Source: Streptomyces daqingensis
Lineage (GTDB): Bacteria; Actinomycetota; Actinomycetes; Streptomycetales; Streptomycetaceae
NCBI RefSeq assembly: GCF_014645895.1
Contig: NZ_BMMP01000010.1
Coordinates: forward strand, 1 to 64,000
Direction: 5' to 3'
DNA length: 64,000 nt
The notes beneath the pieces were generated by a model. The model had not been told where the DNA came from. It did not search any database and was given only the letters and a program-made list of their open reading frames with translations. This document shows positions 28,195-38,605 of this stretch, in pieces; within the stretch, counting starts at the first letter, position 1; each line of letters starts with the position of its first letter. The position numbers were made by a program, and so were the translations under genes.

Positions 28195-29033
28195 CAGCCC
28201 TTCACCGCCCCGCTCATGATGCCGCTGACCAGGCGCCGCTGGAGCAGGGCGAAGAAGAGGAGGCTGGGGAGGGTGGCCATGACGGCCGCGGCCGCGAGCG
28301 GCCCGAGGTCGGCGGCGCCCTCGGCGCCGATGAAGTGGGTCAGGATCACGGACATCGTCTGCTTCTCCGGGGACTTGAGGAGGACCAGGGCGAAGAAGAA
28401 CTCGTTCCAGGCGGTGACGAAGGAGAACATCACCGTCGCGACCAGGCCCGGCGTGAGCAGCGGGAAGACCACGCTGACCAGCGTCCTGAAGCGCCCGCAG
28501 CCGTCGATCGCGGCGGCCTCCTCCAGCGACGCGGGCACGGCCCGCACGTAGCCCTGGAGCATCCACAGGGCGAACGGCAGGTTCCACACGACGTACACGA
28601 GGACCAGCCCGGTGAGGGAGTTGATGAGGTGGAAGCCCTTGAGGACCATGAACAGCGGGATGATGACCAGCACGAACGGGAACATCTGGCTGACGAGGAT
28701 CCAGCCCGTCGCCGCCTTGGAGACGGGAGAGCGGTAGCGGACCATCGCGTACGCCGCGGGCACCGCGACAGCGACCGAGACCGCCGCCGCACAGCCCGCC
28801 ACGATCAGGCTGTTGAGCGCGGAGCGTGCCAGCGGCTGCTGCTCGAACGCGGCGCTGAAGCTGTCCAGCGACGGATGTCTCGGCAGCCACGACGGGTCCA
28901 CCGACCCCAGTTCCTGGGGGGACTTCAGCGCCGTGGAGAGCAGCCAGAACAGCGGGAAGGCCAGGAAGACCAGATAGCAGACCAGGGCCAGGTACTGGCC
29001 GGTGCGGGCCAGGGCCCCTCGTGTCCGGTTCAC
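28194..29033 (-). CDS. ABC transporter permease (MalG-type)
   Basis: The 279-residue permease has six membrane helices and the EAA loop EEAAAIDGCGRFRTLVSVVFPLLTPG that docks with the ATPase. It ends with VSGIMSGAVKG, as MalG-type carbohydrate permeases do. GTG 29033 overlaps the stop of the first permease (GTGA). It should pair with that permease and a shared ATPase. Confidence 0.9.
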   Translation of the reverse strand: MNRTRGALARTGQYLALVCYLVFLAFPLFWLLSTALKSPQELGSVDPSWLPRHPSLDSFSAAFEQQPLARSALNSLIVAGCAAAVSVAVAVPAAYAMVRYRSPVSKAATGWILVSQMFPFVLVIIPLFMVLKGFHLINSLTGLVLVYVVWNLPFALWMLQGYVRAVPASLEEAAAIDGCGRFRTLVSVVFPLLTPGLVATVMFSFVTAWNEFFFALVLLKSPEKQTMSVILTHFIGAEGAADLGPLAAAAVMATLPSLLFFALLQRRLVSGIMSGAVKG

Positions 29034-29986
29034 CGGTCGTCCCCCTTCAGGCGGTTGCGCAGGAAGATCGTCAGCAGCACGGCGATGACGGCGACCATCA
29101 CCAGGCCCATGGCGGCGGCGTAGCCGAACTGGCCGTAGCGGAAGGCCTCTTCGTAGGCGAAGAGCATCGGCAGCCGGGTGGCTCCTCCCGGCCCGCCGCC
29201 GGTCAGCACGTACACCAGGCCGAAGGAGTTGAAGTTCCAGATGAAGTTGAGCGCGGTGATGGAGAGCACGACGGGCTTCAGCGCCGGCCACGTCACCTTG
29301 GTGAAGCGGCGCCACACGCCCGCCCCGTCGATCGCGGCCGCCTCGTGCAGCTCGTGCGGGACGTTCTGCAGTCCGGCCAGCAGCATCACCGTCGTCTGCG
29401 GCATCCCGGCCCACACGCCCACCACGATCACCGCGGGCAGCGCCAGGGAGACTCCCGCGAGCCAGTCGACGTTCTCGGAGATCAGGTGCAGGTCGCTGAG
29501 CGTGGCGTTCAGGATGCCCGCGTCCTGGTGGTAGACCAGCCGCCACATGATGCCGATGACGACCTCGGGCATCGCCCACGGGACGAGCGCGAGCGTACGG
29601 GCCAGCCACCGGAACCGCAGGTTCTGGTTGAGCAGGACGGCCAGCCCCAGGGCGAGCACGAACTGCAGGGCGGTCACGCACACCGCCCACACCAGGCCGA
29701 TCTTGAAGGAGCTCCAGAAGAGCGAGTCGAACCGGAGGTCGACGAGGTTGTCGGCGCCGATGAACTTGGTGACCTCCGTCCGCCCCGACTGCGCGTCGGT
29801 GAAGGCCAGGGACACCCCGTAGAGCAGCGGCCCCGCGCTCAGCAGCAGGATCGGCAGCAGCGCGGGCAGCAGCAGGAACCACGCGTCGCGGTCCAGGCCG
29901 AGCGCCTGCTTGCGTGCCGCGGGCGACCGCGGGGGCGGGGTGCCGCGGTGCGGCGGCTTCGCCGTGGCGGGGGCGGTCGTGCTCAT
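29030..29986 (-). CDS. ABC transporter permease (MalF-type)
   Basis: The 318-residue permease has a Pro-rich cytoplasmic leader, six helices beginning WFLLLPALLPILLLSAGPLL and the EAA loop HEAAAIDGAGVWRRFTKVTWPALKP. No ATPase gene lies in the operon, so the transporter probably uses a shared MsiK-type ATPase encoded elsewhere, as other Streptomyces carbohydrate importers do. ATG 29986 overlaps the lacI-type gene's stop. Confidence 0.9.
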   Translation of the reverse strand: MSTTAPATAKPPHRGTPPPRSPAARKQALGLDRDAWFLLLPALLPILLLSAGPLLYGVSLAFTDAQSGRTEVTKFIGADNLVDLRFDSLFWSSFKIGLVWAVCVTALQFVLALGLAVLLNQNLRFRWLARTLALVPWAMPEVVIGIMWRLVYHQDAGILNATLSDLHLISENVDWLAGVSLALPAVIVVGVWAGMPQTTVMLLAGLQNVPHELHEAAAIDGAGVWRRFTKVTWPALKPVVLSITALNFIWNFNSFGLVYVLTGGGPGGATRLPMLFAYEEAFRYGQFGYAAAMGLVMVAVIAVLLTIFLRNRLKGDDR

Positions 29987-31026
29987 TCGGTCACCTCGGC
30001 TGTGTGGGAGGAGGCGCGTACGACAAGACGGGGAGTGACGGTGCGCACGCGGGCCGGTGCGGGCTCCGAGGTGCCCGCCGACTCCTCGGAGATCCGCTCC
30101 AGGAGCATCCGGGCCGCGATCCGCCCGCGTTCGGCGGAGCCCAGGTCCACGCTGCTCAGCGGCGGCCAGCCGGCCCGTACCAGGGCCGTGTCGTCCATGC
30201 CGACGACGGCCACGTCCCCGGGGATGCGCAGCTCGCGGCTGTGCAGGGCCTGCGCCGCGCCCAGCGCGAGCTGGTCGTTGGCGCAGAAGAAGGCGTCGAT
30301 GCCGGGGGCGGCGTCCAGCAGCCGGTGCGCGGCCGTTGAGCCCGCTTCGACGGTGAAGTCCGTGGTCTCCACCAGTGCGGGGTCGGCCGGAACGCCGCAG
30401 CCGGCCAGGGCCTCGCGGTATCCGCGCTGCCGGTTGCGGCCCGGGACGGTGTCGGCGGGGCCGTTGACGAAGGCGATGCGGCGGCGCCCCGTCTCCACGA
30501 GGTGGCGCACGGCCAGCTCGGCGCCCGTGACGGAGTCGGCTCGGACGCTGTCGACCGGGACGCCATCGGGGAGGGAGCCGATCACGACGACGGGTCTGGC
30601 AGCCGTGCTCAGCGCCTCGACGTGCTCCGGCGTGATGCGGATGGGGCAGAGGATCAGGCCGTCGCTCGTGCGGTCGGCGAGGCTGCGCAGCACGGCCAGC
30701 TCGTCCTCGACGACGGCGTCAGTCGAATGCAGGAGCAGGCGGTAACCGGCTTCCTTCGCGATCGTCTGGATCTGCCTGACCATCGCGACGTAGACGGGGT
30801 TGCCGATGTCCTGCATCGCGAAGGTCAGCTGCATCGACCGGCCGCCCTTGAGGGAGCGGGCCACGGCGTTGGGCACGTAGCCGACCTCCGCCGCCGCCCG
30901 CTCCACCTTGCGGACGGTGTCGGGCCGTCCGCCGTGGCCGTTCAGCACCCGTGAGACCGAGGCGATGGAGACGCCCGCGCGTTCGGCGATCGTCTCGACG
31001 GTGGGTGGCCCGCCTGTCGTCACCAC
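29983..31026 (-). CDS. LacI-family transcriptional repressor of the operon
   Basis: The 347-residue regulator has the LacI helix-turn-helix and hinge TVETIAERAGVSIASVSRVLNG and VGYVPNAVARSL, then a periplasmic-binding-like sugar domain. It is the first gene of the 11-gene operon and has an AAACGTTT-centred operator upstream, so autoregulation with induction by the imported substrate is likely. The start is GTG 31026 or 31023; a longer upstream ATG frame would run through the operator and is rejected. Confidence 0.9.
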   Translation of the reverse strand: MVTTGGPPTVETIAERAGVSIASVSRVLNGHGGRPDTVRKVERAAAEVGYVPNAVARSLKGGRSMQLTFAMQDIGNPVYVAMVRQIQTIAKEAGYRLLLHSTDAVVEDELAVLRSLADRTSDGLILCPIRITPEHVEALSTAARPVVVIGSLPDGVPVDSVRADSVTGAELAVRHLVETGRRRIAFVNGPADTVPGRNRQRGYREALAGCGVPADPALVETTDFTVEAGSTAAHRLLDAAPGIDAFFCANDQLALGAAQALHSRELRIPGDVAVVGMDDTALVRAGWPPLSSVDLGSAERGRIAARMLLERISEESAGTSEPAPARVRTVTPRLVVRASSHTAEVTE

Positions 31027-31397
31027 GAATACCGCCCTTCGCAGACCGGGCCGGGACCCGGGGCTGGAAACGTTTACAGATCGCACCTCGGCCGCCCTGG
31101 GAGGGGAGAGCGATGTGAGTGACAGGAATGTTGCGCGCAGGCGTCCGGGGCGTCAATCCCCTGTGACCCGGATCTCACCGACCGTCCGCATTCTGGAAGG
31201 CGTCGGATGCCGGGCATCGTACGGCGGCGCGGCGGACGGGCCGGGCCCCGTGACGGGCCGGGTGCCGCGGCCCTGGCCAGGTAAGTTCGGCCTGCCTTGC
31301 TGGCGGGACGGGCGTCTCGTGCATACCTTCGAAGACCTGGACGGTGGCGCCGCTGTCGGCGCCTCCGCTGTGCGGGAGCGATGCGGAAGCGGCGGTC
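31027..31397. other. Divergent lacI / VIT promoter region (371 bp)
   Basis: Apart from the LacI operator at 31064-31079 no gene or repeat stands out. Reading frames here are short and lack codon bias or ribosome sites. Promoters for both the operon and the VIT gene should lie here. Confidence 0.5.
31064..31079. promoter_or_regulatory. LacI-type operator
   Basis: CTGGAAACGTTTACAG is a near-perfect 16-bp palindrome (one mismatched pair) with the central CG typical of LacI-family operators. It lies 38 bases upstream of the repressor's start. An A/T-rich element of this kind is rare in DNA of this composition. Confidence 0.75.
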
Positions 31398-32168
31398 ATG
31401 GAGCAGGAGACAGCGCCGGGGGCCGAGGAGCGGAGCGGACGCCTGCGCCGCAGCGGCCACACCGGGCGGAGCGGTCCCGACGTGAACCACACGCACCGGG
31501 ACGTGAGCGGGGGCTGGCTGCGTCCCACCGTCTTCGGCGCCATGGACGGGCTGGTCTCCAACCTCGGCCTGGTCGCCGGCGTGGCGGGCAGTTCGGCGTC
31601 CTCGCAGACCATCGCGGTCTCCGGGCTGGCGGGCCTCGTGGCCGGTGCCTTCTCGATGGCCGCGGGCGAGTACACCTCCGTCGCCTCGCAGCGGGAGCTG
31701 GTTCAGGCGGAGCTGGAGGTGGAGCGCGGCGAGCTGCGCCAGCATCCCGAGGAGGAGGTGCGGGAGCTCGCGGCGGTCTACGAGTCGCGCGGCGTGGAGC
31801 GGCGGCTGGCCATGGCGGTGGCACGGCAGCTCCACAGGGACCCGGAGCAGGCGCTGGAGACGCATGCCCGTGAGGAGCTGGGCGTCGACCCCTCCGGGCT
31901 GCCGTCGCCCATGGTCGCCGCCGTCTCCTCGTTCCTGTCCTTCGCGGCGGGCGCGATCCTGCCCGTCCTCCCGTATCTCGTGGGCGCCACGTCGCTCTGG
32001 TACGCCGTGGTGCTGGCGCTGGCCGGGCTCTTCGCCTGCGGTGCGGTCGTGGCCCGGGTGACGGCGCGGCAGTGGTGGTTCAGCGGGCTGCGGCAGCTCG
32101 CGCTCGGCGCCGCCGCGGCCGCTGTGACTTACGGCCTGGGAGTGGCTTTCGGGACGGCGGTGGGGTGA
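31398..32168 (+). CDS. VIT/CCC1-family Fe/Mn transporter
   Basis: The 256-residue protein matches bacterial VIT1/CCC1 transporters: GGWLRPTVFGAMDGLVSNLGLVAGVAG, then AGAFSMAAGEYTSVASQREL with a long Glu-rich helical segment (ELEVERGELRQHPEEEVRELA) that binds metal, and three C-terminal helices. It probably exports or stores iron or manganese. The first ~30 residues are not conserved-looking; GTG 31482, which gives MNHTHRDVSGGW, is a credible alternative start. Confidence 0.88.
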   Translation: MEQETAPGAEERSGRLRRSGHTGRSGPDVNHTHRDVSGGWLRPTVFGAMDGLVSNLGLVAGVAGSSASSQTIAVSGLAGLVAGAFSMAAGEYTSVASQRELVQAELEVERGELRQHPEEEVRELAAVYESRGVERRLAMAVARQLHRDPEQALETHAREELGVDPSGLPSPMVAAVSSFLSFAAGAILPVLPYLVGATSLWYAVVLALAGLFACGAVVARVTARQWWFSGLRQLALGAAAAAVTYGLGVAFGTAVG

Positions 32169-32544
32169 CTATGGGGAGGGAGAAGCGGCTCCCTTGCGGA
32201 GTCGTCTCGTCCGATCTTCTTGTTACCAGGCGGTTTCGAGCCGCCGGGGTTCGGGCAGAAGCGAGGAGCCCGCGGGCAACGAAGCTCGCACCGGGCACGA
32301 GCAAGACGTCCCTGCACAAGGGCCACCCACGCCCCCGCCGCAGGTTCCCGGGACCTGACTGCCGTATATCGCCATGTGGTCACCGGGTCCACACTTCGAG
32401 ATGGCACGCTCTTTTTTCAGGGTGTGGTCCATCATGTAACCTTCACGGAAATTTGCTCTGCAGAGGGCCAACGTCGTCCCTCGGCACTCGCTCCCGCCCG
32501 GTCCCCATCCGGCGGAGCCATTAGCCACGACGACGGGAGAGCCG
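32169..32544 (+). other. gltB upstream region (376 bp)
   Basis: No gene is seen. A short GGCGG/CCGCC hairpin at 32231-32247 may end the VIT transcript. A possible GlnR box at 32436-32451 is the only regulatory element recognised. GGGAGA precedes the gltB ATG. Confidence 0.45.
32436..32451 (+). promoter_or_regulatory. Possible GlnR box upstream of gltB
   Basis: GTAAC-6-GGAAA matches one pair of the actinomycete GlnR half-site pattern (GTNAC, six bases, GAAAC). It lies about 95 bases before the gltB start, a sensible place for nitrogen control of glutamate synthase. Only one pair is seen, so the call is tentative. Confidence 0.4.
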
Positions 32545-35500
32545 ATGCGTGCAGCGTTTCAGGCGGCCCACCCTGCCAAGCAGGGGATGTACGACCCCCG
32601 GCACGAGCACGACGCCTGCGGTGTCGGCTTCGTGGCGACGCTCACCGGGGTACCCAGCCACGACCTGGTCGAACAGGGGCTGACCGTACTGCGCAACCTG
32701 GAGCACCGCGGCGCGACCGGAGCGGACCCCGAGACGGGCGACGGCGCGGGCCTGCTGGTCCAGGTCCCCGACGCCTTCCTGCGGGAGACCGCCGGCTTCT
32801 CGCTCCCCGAGGCGGGCGCCTACGCCGTGGGCATCGCCTTCCTGCCCGGCGACGAGACAGAGGCCGCCACCGCCGTCTCGCAGATCGAGACGCTGGCGTC
32901 CGAGGAGGGACTCGACGTCCTCGGCTGGCGTGAGGTGCCGGTCGCCCCGGGGCTGCTCGGCCCCGGCGCCCGGGCGACGATGCCCCACTTCCGCCAGCTG
33001 TTCGTCAAGGACGCGGTGGAGGGCGGCGACGCCCGCACCGGCATCGCTCTGGACCGGCTGGCCTTCGTGCTGCGCAAGCGCGCGGAGCGAGAGGCCGGCG
33101 TCTACTTCCCGTCGCTGTCCTCGCGCACCATCGTCTACAAGGGCATGCTGACGACGGGGCAGCTGGAACCTTTCTTCCCTGACCTGTCCGACCGCCGCTT
33201 CGCCAGTGCGATCGCGCTGGTGCACTCCCGGTTCTCCACCAACACCTTCCCGAGCTGGCCGCTGGCGCACCCGTACCGCTTCGTCGCGCACAACGGCGAG
33301 ATCAACACCGTGCAGGGCAACCGCAACTGGATGCGGGCGCGGGAGTCGCAGCTGCGGTCGGACCTGTTCGGCAAGGGCCCCGACAACAGGACCGCGCTGG
33401 AGCGGATCTTCCCGCTGAACACCCCCGGCGCCTCCGACTCCGCGACCTTCGACGAGGTGCTGGAGCTGCTCCACCTCGGCGGGCGCTCCCTGCCGCACTC
33501 GGTGCTGATGATGGTGCCCGAGGCGTGGGAGAGCCCCGAGTCCAAGGAGGCCATGAACCCCGCACGCCGGGCGTTCTACCAGTACCACTCCACGATGATG
33601 GAGCCCTGGGACGGCCCTGCCTGCGTCACCTTCACCGACGGCACCCAGGTCGGCGCCGTCCTCGACCGCAACGGACTGCGCCCCGGCCGCTACTGGGTCA
33701 CGGACGACGGACTCGTCGTGCTCGGCTCCGAGGTCGGCGTGCTGGACATCGACCCCGCCCGCATCGTGCGCAAGGGGCGGCTGCAGCCCGGCCGGATGTT
33801 CCTCGTGGACACCTCCGAGCGCCGCATCGTCGAGGACGACGAGATCAAGGAGCAGCTCGCCTCCGAGCAGCCGTACGAGGAGTGGCTGGAGGCCGGGCTG
33901 ATCGACCTCGCGGACCTGCCCGAGCGCGAGCACATCGTCCACACGCACGCGTCCGTCACCCGCCGCCAGCAGACCTTCGGCTACACCGAGGAGGAGCTGC
34001 GCGTCCTGCTCGCGCCGATGGCCAAGAGCGGCGCGGAGCCGATCGGCTCGATGGGCACGGACTCCCCGATCGCCGCGCTCTCCGACCGGCCGCGCCTGAT
34101 CTTCGACTACTTCACCCAGCTCTTCGCGCAGGTCACCAACCCGCCGCTGGACGCCATCCGCGAGGAGATGGTCACCTCGCTGCACTCGTCGCTCGGCCCG
34201 CAGGGCAACCTGCTGGACCCGACGGCGGCCTCCTGCCGCAGCGTGACGCTGCCCTTCCCGGTGATCGACAACGACGAGCTGGCCAAGCTCATCCACATCA
34301 ACGCCGACGGCGACCTGCCGGGCTTCAAGGCGACGACGCTCTCCGGGCTCTACCGCGTCCACGACGGCGGCCGGGGCCTGGCGGACCGGCTCAAGGAGAT
34401 CTGCACGGAGGCCGACGCCGCCATCGAGGCGGGCGCCCGGCTGATCGTCCTCTCCGACCGCCACTCCGACGCCGAGCACGCCCCGATCCCGTCGCTGCTG
34501 CTGACCTCGGCGGTGCACCACCACCTCATCCGCACCAAGCAGCGCACCCAGGTGGGCCTGCTGGTCGAGGCCGGCGACGTGCGCGAGGTGCACCACGTCG
34601 CGCTGCTCATCGGCTACGGCGCGGCGGCCGTGAACCCGTACCTGGCCATGGAGACCGTCGAGGACCTGGTGCGGGCCGGGACCTTCCTGCCCGGCGACAT
34701 GCCGGCCGGGGACGCCATCCGCAACCTCATCAAGGCCCTCGGCAAGGGAGTGCTGAAGGTGATGTCCAAGATGGGCATCTCCACCGTCGCCTCGTACCGC
34801 GGTGCGCAGGTCTTCGAGGCGGTCGGCCTCGACGAGTCGTTCGTCGACACCTACTTCCACGGGACGACGACGAAGATCGGCGGCGCGGACCTGGAGGTCG
34901 TCTCCAAGGAGGTCGCCGCCCGGCACGCCAAGGCCTACCCGGCTACGGGCATCGCCCCGGCGCACCGCGCGCTCGACATCGGCGGCGAGTACCAGTGGCG
35001 CCGCGAGGGCGAGCCGCACCTGTTCGACCCGGACACGGTCTTCAGGCTGCAGCACTCCACGCGCGCACGCCGCTACGACATCTTCAAGCAGTACACGCAG
35101 CGCGTGGACGAGCAGTCCGAGCGCCTGATGACGCTGCGCGGCCTGTTCAAGCTGAAGGGCGACCGCCCCTCGATCCCCATCGAGGAGGTCGAGCCCGTCA
35201 GCGAGATCGTCAAGCGCTTCTCGACCGGCGCCATGTCCTACGGCTCCATCTCGCAGGAGGCGCACGAGACGCTCGCCGTCGCCATGAACCAGCTCGGCGG
35301 CAAGTCCAACACCGGCGAGGGCGGCGAGGACCCGGACCGGCTGTACGACCCGGCCCGGCGCAGCGCGATCAAGCAGGTCGCGTCCGGCCGGTTCGGCGTC
35401 ACCAGCGAGTACCTCGTCAACTCCGACGACATCCAGATCAAGATGGCGCAGGGCGCCAAGCCCGGCGAGGGCGGCCAGCTGCCCGGCCACAAGGTCTACC

Positions 35501-37152
35501 CGTGGGTCGCGAAGACGCGGCACTCGACGCCGGGCGTCGGCCTCATCTCGCCGCCGCCGCACCACGACATCTACTCCATCGAGGACCTCGCCCAGCTCAT
35601 CCACGACCTGAAGAACGCCAACCCGCGGGCGCGCATCCACGTCAAGCTGGTCTCGGAGGTCGGCGTCGGCACGGTCGCCGCCGGCGTCTCCAAGGCCCAC
35701 GCCGACGTGGTCCTCATCTCCGGCCACGACGGCGGTACGGGCGCCTCGCCGCTGACCTCGCTGAAGCACGCGGGCGGTCCCTGGGAGCTGGGGCTGGCGG
35801 AGACGCAGCAGACGCTGCTGCTCAACGGGTTGCGCGACCGTATCGTCGTGCAGACGGACGGGCAGCTCAAGACGGGCCGCGACGTGGTCGTCGCCGCGCT
35901 CCTCGGCGCCGAGGAGTTCGGCTTCGCTACCGCCCCGCTGGTGGTCTCCGGCTGCGTCATGATGCGCGTGTGCCACCTGGACACCTGCCCGGTCGGCATC
36001 GCCACGCAGAACCCGGTGCTGCGCGAGCGCTACAACGGCAAGGCCGAATTCGTCGTGAACTACTTCCAGTTCATCGCCGAGGAGGTCCGTGAGCTCCTCG
36101 CCGAACTCGGCTTCCGCACGCTGGACGAGGCGGTCGGCCACGCCGAACTCCTCGACGTCAGCCGCGCCGTGGACCACTGGAAGGCGCAGGGCCTGGACCT
36201 GGAACCCCTGCTGCACGTGCCCGACCTGCCGGACGGCGCGGTGCGCCACCAGGCCGTCGAGCAGGACCACGGCCTGACGAAGGCCCTCGACAACCAGCTG
36301 ATCAAGCTCGCGGCCGACGCGCTGAACGCCGACAGCGCCACCGCGGCGCAGCCGGTGCGGGGCCAGCTGGCGATCCGCAACATCAACCGGACCGTGGGCA
36401 CGATGCTCGGGCACGAGGTGACGAAGAAGTTCGGCGGCGCGGGCCTGCCCGACGACACCGTCGACATCACCTTCACCGGCTCCGCCGGGCAGTCCTTCGG
36501 CGCGTTCGTGCCGCGCGGTGTGACGCTGCGGCTGGAGGGCGACGCCAACGACTACGTCGGCAAGGGACTCTCCGGCGGCCGCCTGGTCGTCCGCCCGGAC
36601 AGGAGCGCGGACCACCTCGCCGAGTTCTCGACGATCGCCGGCAACACCCTCGCCTACGGCGCCACCGGCGGCGAGATGTTCCTCCGCGGGCGCGTGGGCG
36701 AGCGCTTCTGCGTCCGCAACTCCGGCGCCCTGGTCGTCTCCGAGGGGGTCGGCGACCACGGCTGCGAGTACATGACGGGCGGCGCCGCCGTCGTCCTCGG
36801 CGGTACCGGGCGCAACTTCGGCGCCGGCATGTCCGGGGGCGTCGCCTACGTCGTCGACCTCGACCCGGCGAACGTCAACGCCGGTCTGCGCGAGGCCGTC
36901 TTCGGCCCCGGCGAGTGGGCCGCCGAGGACGGCGAGTGGCTGCACGACGTGGTGCGCCGCCACCAGCAGGAGACCGGCTCCACCGTGGCCGCCGCGCTGC
37001 TCGCGGACTGGGACGCGGCGCTGACGCGCTTCAGCAAGGTCATCCCTGCCACTTACCAGGCTGTGCTCGCCGCCAAGGACGCCGCCGAGCGAGCAGGACT
37101 CAGCGAGTCCGAGACCCACGAGAAGATGATGGAGGCGGCGACCAATGGCTGA
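32545..37152 (+). CDS. gltB: Glutamate synthase large subunit
   Basis: GltB makes glutamate from 2-oxoglutarate and glutamine. The 1535-residue protein has a short propeptide before Cys25 ([10 protein letters not shown]), the N-terminal nucleophile of the class II glutaminase domain, then the central linking domain, the FMN/2-oxoglutarate synthase barrel (about 790-1200) with the 3Fe-4S cysteines [15 protein letters not shown], and the C-terminal beta-helix with repeated GxxGxG segments. Length is normal. It is coupled to gltD by an 8-base overlap. Confidence 0.97.
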   Translation: MRAAFQAAHPAKQGMYDPRHEHDACGVGFVATLTGVPSHDLVEQGLTVLRNLEHRGATGADPETGDGAGLLVQVPDAFLRETAGFSLPEAGAYAVGIAFLPGDETEAATAVSQIETLASEEGLDVLGWREVPVAPGLLGPGARATMPHFRQLFVKDAVEGGDARTGIALDRLAFVLRKRAEREAGVYFPSLSSRTIVYKGMLTTGQLEPFFPDLSDRRFASAIALVHSRFSTNTFPSWPLAHPYRFVAHNGEINTVQGNRNWMRARESQLRSDLFGKGPDNRTALERIFPLNTPGASDSATFDEVLELLHLGGRSLPHSVLMMVPEAWESPESKEAMNPARRAFYQYHSTMMEPWDGPACVTFTDGTQVGAVLDRNGLRPGRYWVTDDGLVVLGSEVGVLDIDPARIVRKGRLQPGRMFLVDTSERRIVEDDEIKEQLASEQPYEEWLEAGLIDLADLPEREHIVHTHASVTRRQQTFGYTEEELRVLLAPMAKSGAEPIGSMGTDSPIAALSDRPRLIFDYFTQLFAQVTNPPLDAIREEMVTSLHSSLGPQGNLLDPTAASCRSVTLPFPVIDNDELAKLIHINADGDLPGFKATTLSGLYRVHDGGRGLADRLKEICTEADAAIEAGARLIVLSDRHSDAEHAPIPSLLLTSAVHHHLIRTKQRTQVGLLVEAGDVREVHHVALLIGYGAAAVNPYLAMETVEDLVRAGTFLPGDMPAGDAIRNLIKALGKGVLKVMSKMGISTVASYRGAQVFEAVGLDESFVDTYFHGTTTKIGGADLEVVSKEVAARHAKAYPATGIAPAHRALDIGGEYQWRREGEPHLFDPDTVFRLQHSTRARRYDIFKQYTQRVDEQSERLMTLRGLFKLKGDRPSIPIEEVEPVSEIVKRFSTGAMSYGSISQEAHETLAVAMNQLGGKSNTGEGGEDPDRLYDPARRSAIKQVASGRFGVTSEYLVNSDDIQIKMAQGAKPGEGGQLPGHKVYPWVAKTRHSTPGVGLISPPPHHDIYSIEDLAQLIHDLKNANPRARIHVKLVSEVGVGTVAAGVSKAHADVVLISGHDGGTGASPLTSLKHAGGPWELGLAETQQTLLLNGLRDRIVVQTDGQLKTGRDVVVAALLGAEEFGFATAPLVVSGCVMMRVCHLDTCPVGIATQNPVLRERYNGKAEFVVNYFQFIAEEVRELLAELGFRTLDEAVGHAELLDVSRAVDHWKAQGLDLEPLLHVPDLPDGAVRHQAVEQDHGLTKALDNQLIKLAADALNADSATAAQPVRGQLAIRNINRTVGTMLGHEVTKKFGGAGLPDDTVDITFTGSAGQSFGAFVPRGVTLRLEGDANDYVGKGLSGGRLVVRPDRSADHLAEFSTIAGNTLAYGATGGEMFLRGRVGERFCVRNSGALVVSEGVGDHGCEYMTGGAAVVLGGTGRNFGAGMSGGVAYVVDLDPANVNAGLREAVFGPGEWAAEDGEWLHDVVRRHQQETGSTVAAALLADWDAALTRFSKVIPATYQAVLAAKDAAERAGLSESETHEKMMEAATNG

Positions 37153-38605
37153 TCCCAAGGGCTTCCTGAACACCGACCGTGAGGTCGCGCAGTCCCGTCC
37201 GGTCGAGGAGCGGGTGAAGGACTGGAACGAGGTCTACGTTCCGGGTTCGCTGCTGCCGATCGTCAGCAAGCAGGCCGGGCGCTGCATGGACTGCGGCATC
37301 CCGTTCTGCCACCAGGGCTGCCCCCTGGGCAACCTCATCCCCGAGTGGAACGACTACGCCTACCGCGAGGACTGGGGCGCCGCCATCGAGCGGCTGCACG
37401 CGACGAACAACTTCCCCGAGTTCACGGGGCGGCTGTGCCCCGCGCCATGCGAGTCGGCGTGCGTGCTGGGCATCAACCAGCCGCCGGTGACCATCAAGAA
37501 CGTCGAGGTCACCATCATCGACAAGGCGTGGGAGGCCGGGCACGTCACGCCGCAGCCTCCCGAGCGGCTCTCCGGCAAGACCGTCGCCGTCATCGGCTCG
37601 GGACCGGCGGGTCTCGCCGCGGCCCAGCAGCTGACGCGGGCGGGGCACACCGCCGTCGTCTACGAGCGCGCCGACCGGCTCGGCGGGCTGCTGCGCTACG
37701 GCATCCCCGAGTTCAAGATGGAGAAGCGGCACATCAACCGGCGTATCGAGCAGATGCGCGCGGAGGGCACCAAGTTCCGCACCGAGGTGGAGATCGGCCG
37801 CGACGTCGACGCGAAGAAGCTGCTCAAGCGGCACGACGCGGTCGTCATCGCCGCGGGAGCCACCACGGCCCGCGACCTGAAGGTGCCGGGACGCGAACTG
37901 AACGGCGTGCACCAGGCGATGGAGTACCTGCCGCTCTCCAACAAGGTGCAGGAGGGCGACCTGACGGTCTCCCCGATCAGCGCCGAGGGCAAGCACGTCG
38001 TCGTCATCGGCGGCGGCGACACAGGAGCCGACTGCGTCGGCACGGCGCACCGGCAGGGCGCGGCGTCCGTCACCCAGCTGGAGATCATGCCGAAACCGGG
38101 CGAGGAGCGGGCACCGCACCAGCCGTGGCCGACGTTCCCCATGCTCTACAAGGTCAGCTCCGCGCACGAGGAGGGCGGTGAGCGGGTCTACTCCGTCAAC
38201 ACCACCCACTTCGAGGGCGACGAGGACGGCAACGTCCAGTGGCTGCACCTGGTCGAGGTGGAGATGAAGGACGGGAAGCCGGAGCAGAAGCCCGGCACCG
38301 AGCGGAAGATCCCCGCCCAACTCGTCACCCTCGCCATGGGGTTCACCGGCGTCGACCGCGACAACGGCCTCGTCGAGCAGTTCGGCGTCGAGCTGGACGA
38401 GCGCGGCAACGTCGCCCGTGACGCCGAGTACGCGACCAGCGTGGACGGCGTGTTCGTCGCCGGCGACGCCGGCCGCGGCCAGTCCCTCATCGTGTGGGCC
38501 ATCGCGGAAGGCCGTTCCGCCGCGAAGGGTGTGGACCGCTACCTGACGGGTACCAGCGCCCTTCCGTCTCCCATCGCGCCGACGGACCGCGCCCTGGCGG
38601 TCTGA
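37145..38605 (+). CDS. gltD: Glutamate synthase small subunit
   Basis: GltD is the NADPH-oxidising partner. The 486-residue protein has the N-terminal 4Fe-4S cysteines [16 protein letters not shown] and [12 protein letters not shown], an FAD fold ([13 protein letters not shown]) and an NADPH fold ([12 protein letters not shown]), and ends with [24 protein letters not shown] 37145 overlaps the gltB stop (ATGGCTGA). A hairpin follows the gene, and the biosynthetic cluster begins 300 bases later. Confidence 0.97.
   Translation: MADPKGFLNTDREVAQSRPVEERVKDWNEVYVPGSLLPIVSKQAGRCMDCGIPFCHQGCPLGNLIPEWNDYAYREDWGAAIERLHATNNFPEFTGRLCPAPCESACVLGINQPPVTIKNVEVTIIDKAWEAGHVTPQPPERLSGKTVAVIGSGPAGLAAAQQLTRAGHTAVVYERADRLGGLLRYGIPEFKMEKRHINRRIEQMRAEGTKFRTEVEIGRDVDAKKLLKRHDAVVIAAGATTARDLKVPGRELNGVHQAMEYLPLSNKVQEGDLTVSPISAEGKHVVVIGGGDTGADCVGTAHRQGAASVTQLEIMPKPGEERAPHQPWPTFPMLYKVSSAHEEGGERVYSVNTTHFEGDEDGNVQWLHLVEVEMKDGKPEQKPGTERKIPAQLVTLAMGFTGVDRDNGLVEQFGVELDERGNVARDAEYATSVDGVFVAGDAGRGQSLIVWAIAEGRSAAKGVDRYLTGTSALPSPIAPTDRALAV

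Noticed and set aside
32224..32270. A tRNA-like look (GGCGGTTTCGAGCCGCC and GGTTCGGGC)
   Set aside because: No acceptor stem, anticodon arm or CCA-adjacent pairing can be drawn; the first part is only a short hairpin.
32521..37173. A 1550-codon open frame on the minus strand opposite gltB
   Set aside because: It is the antisense shadow of gltB caused by G/C-rich third positions; it has no family motifs, and gltB is unmistakable.
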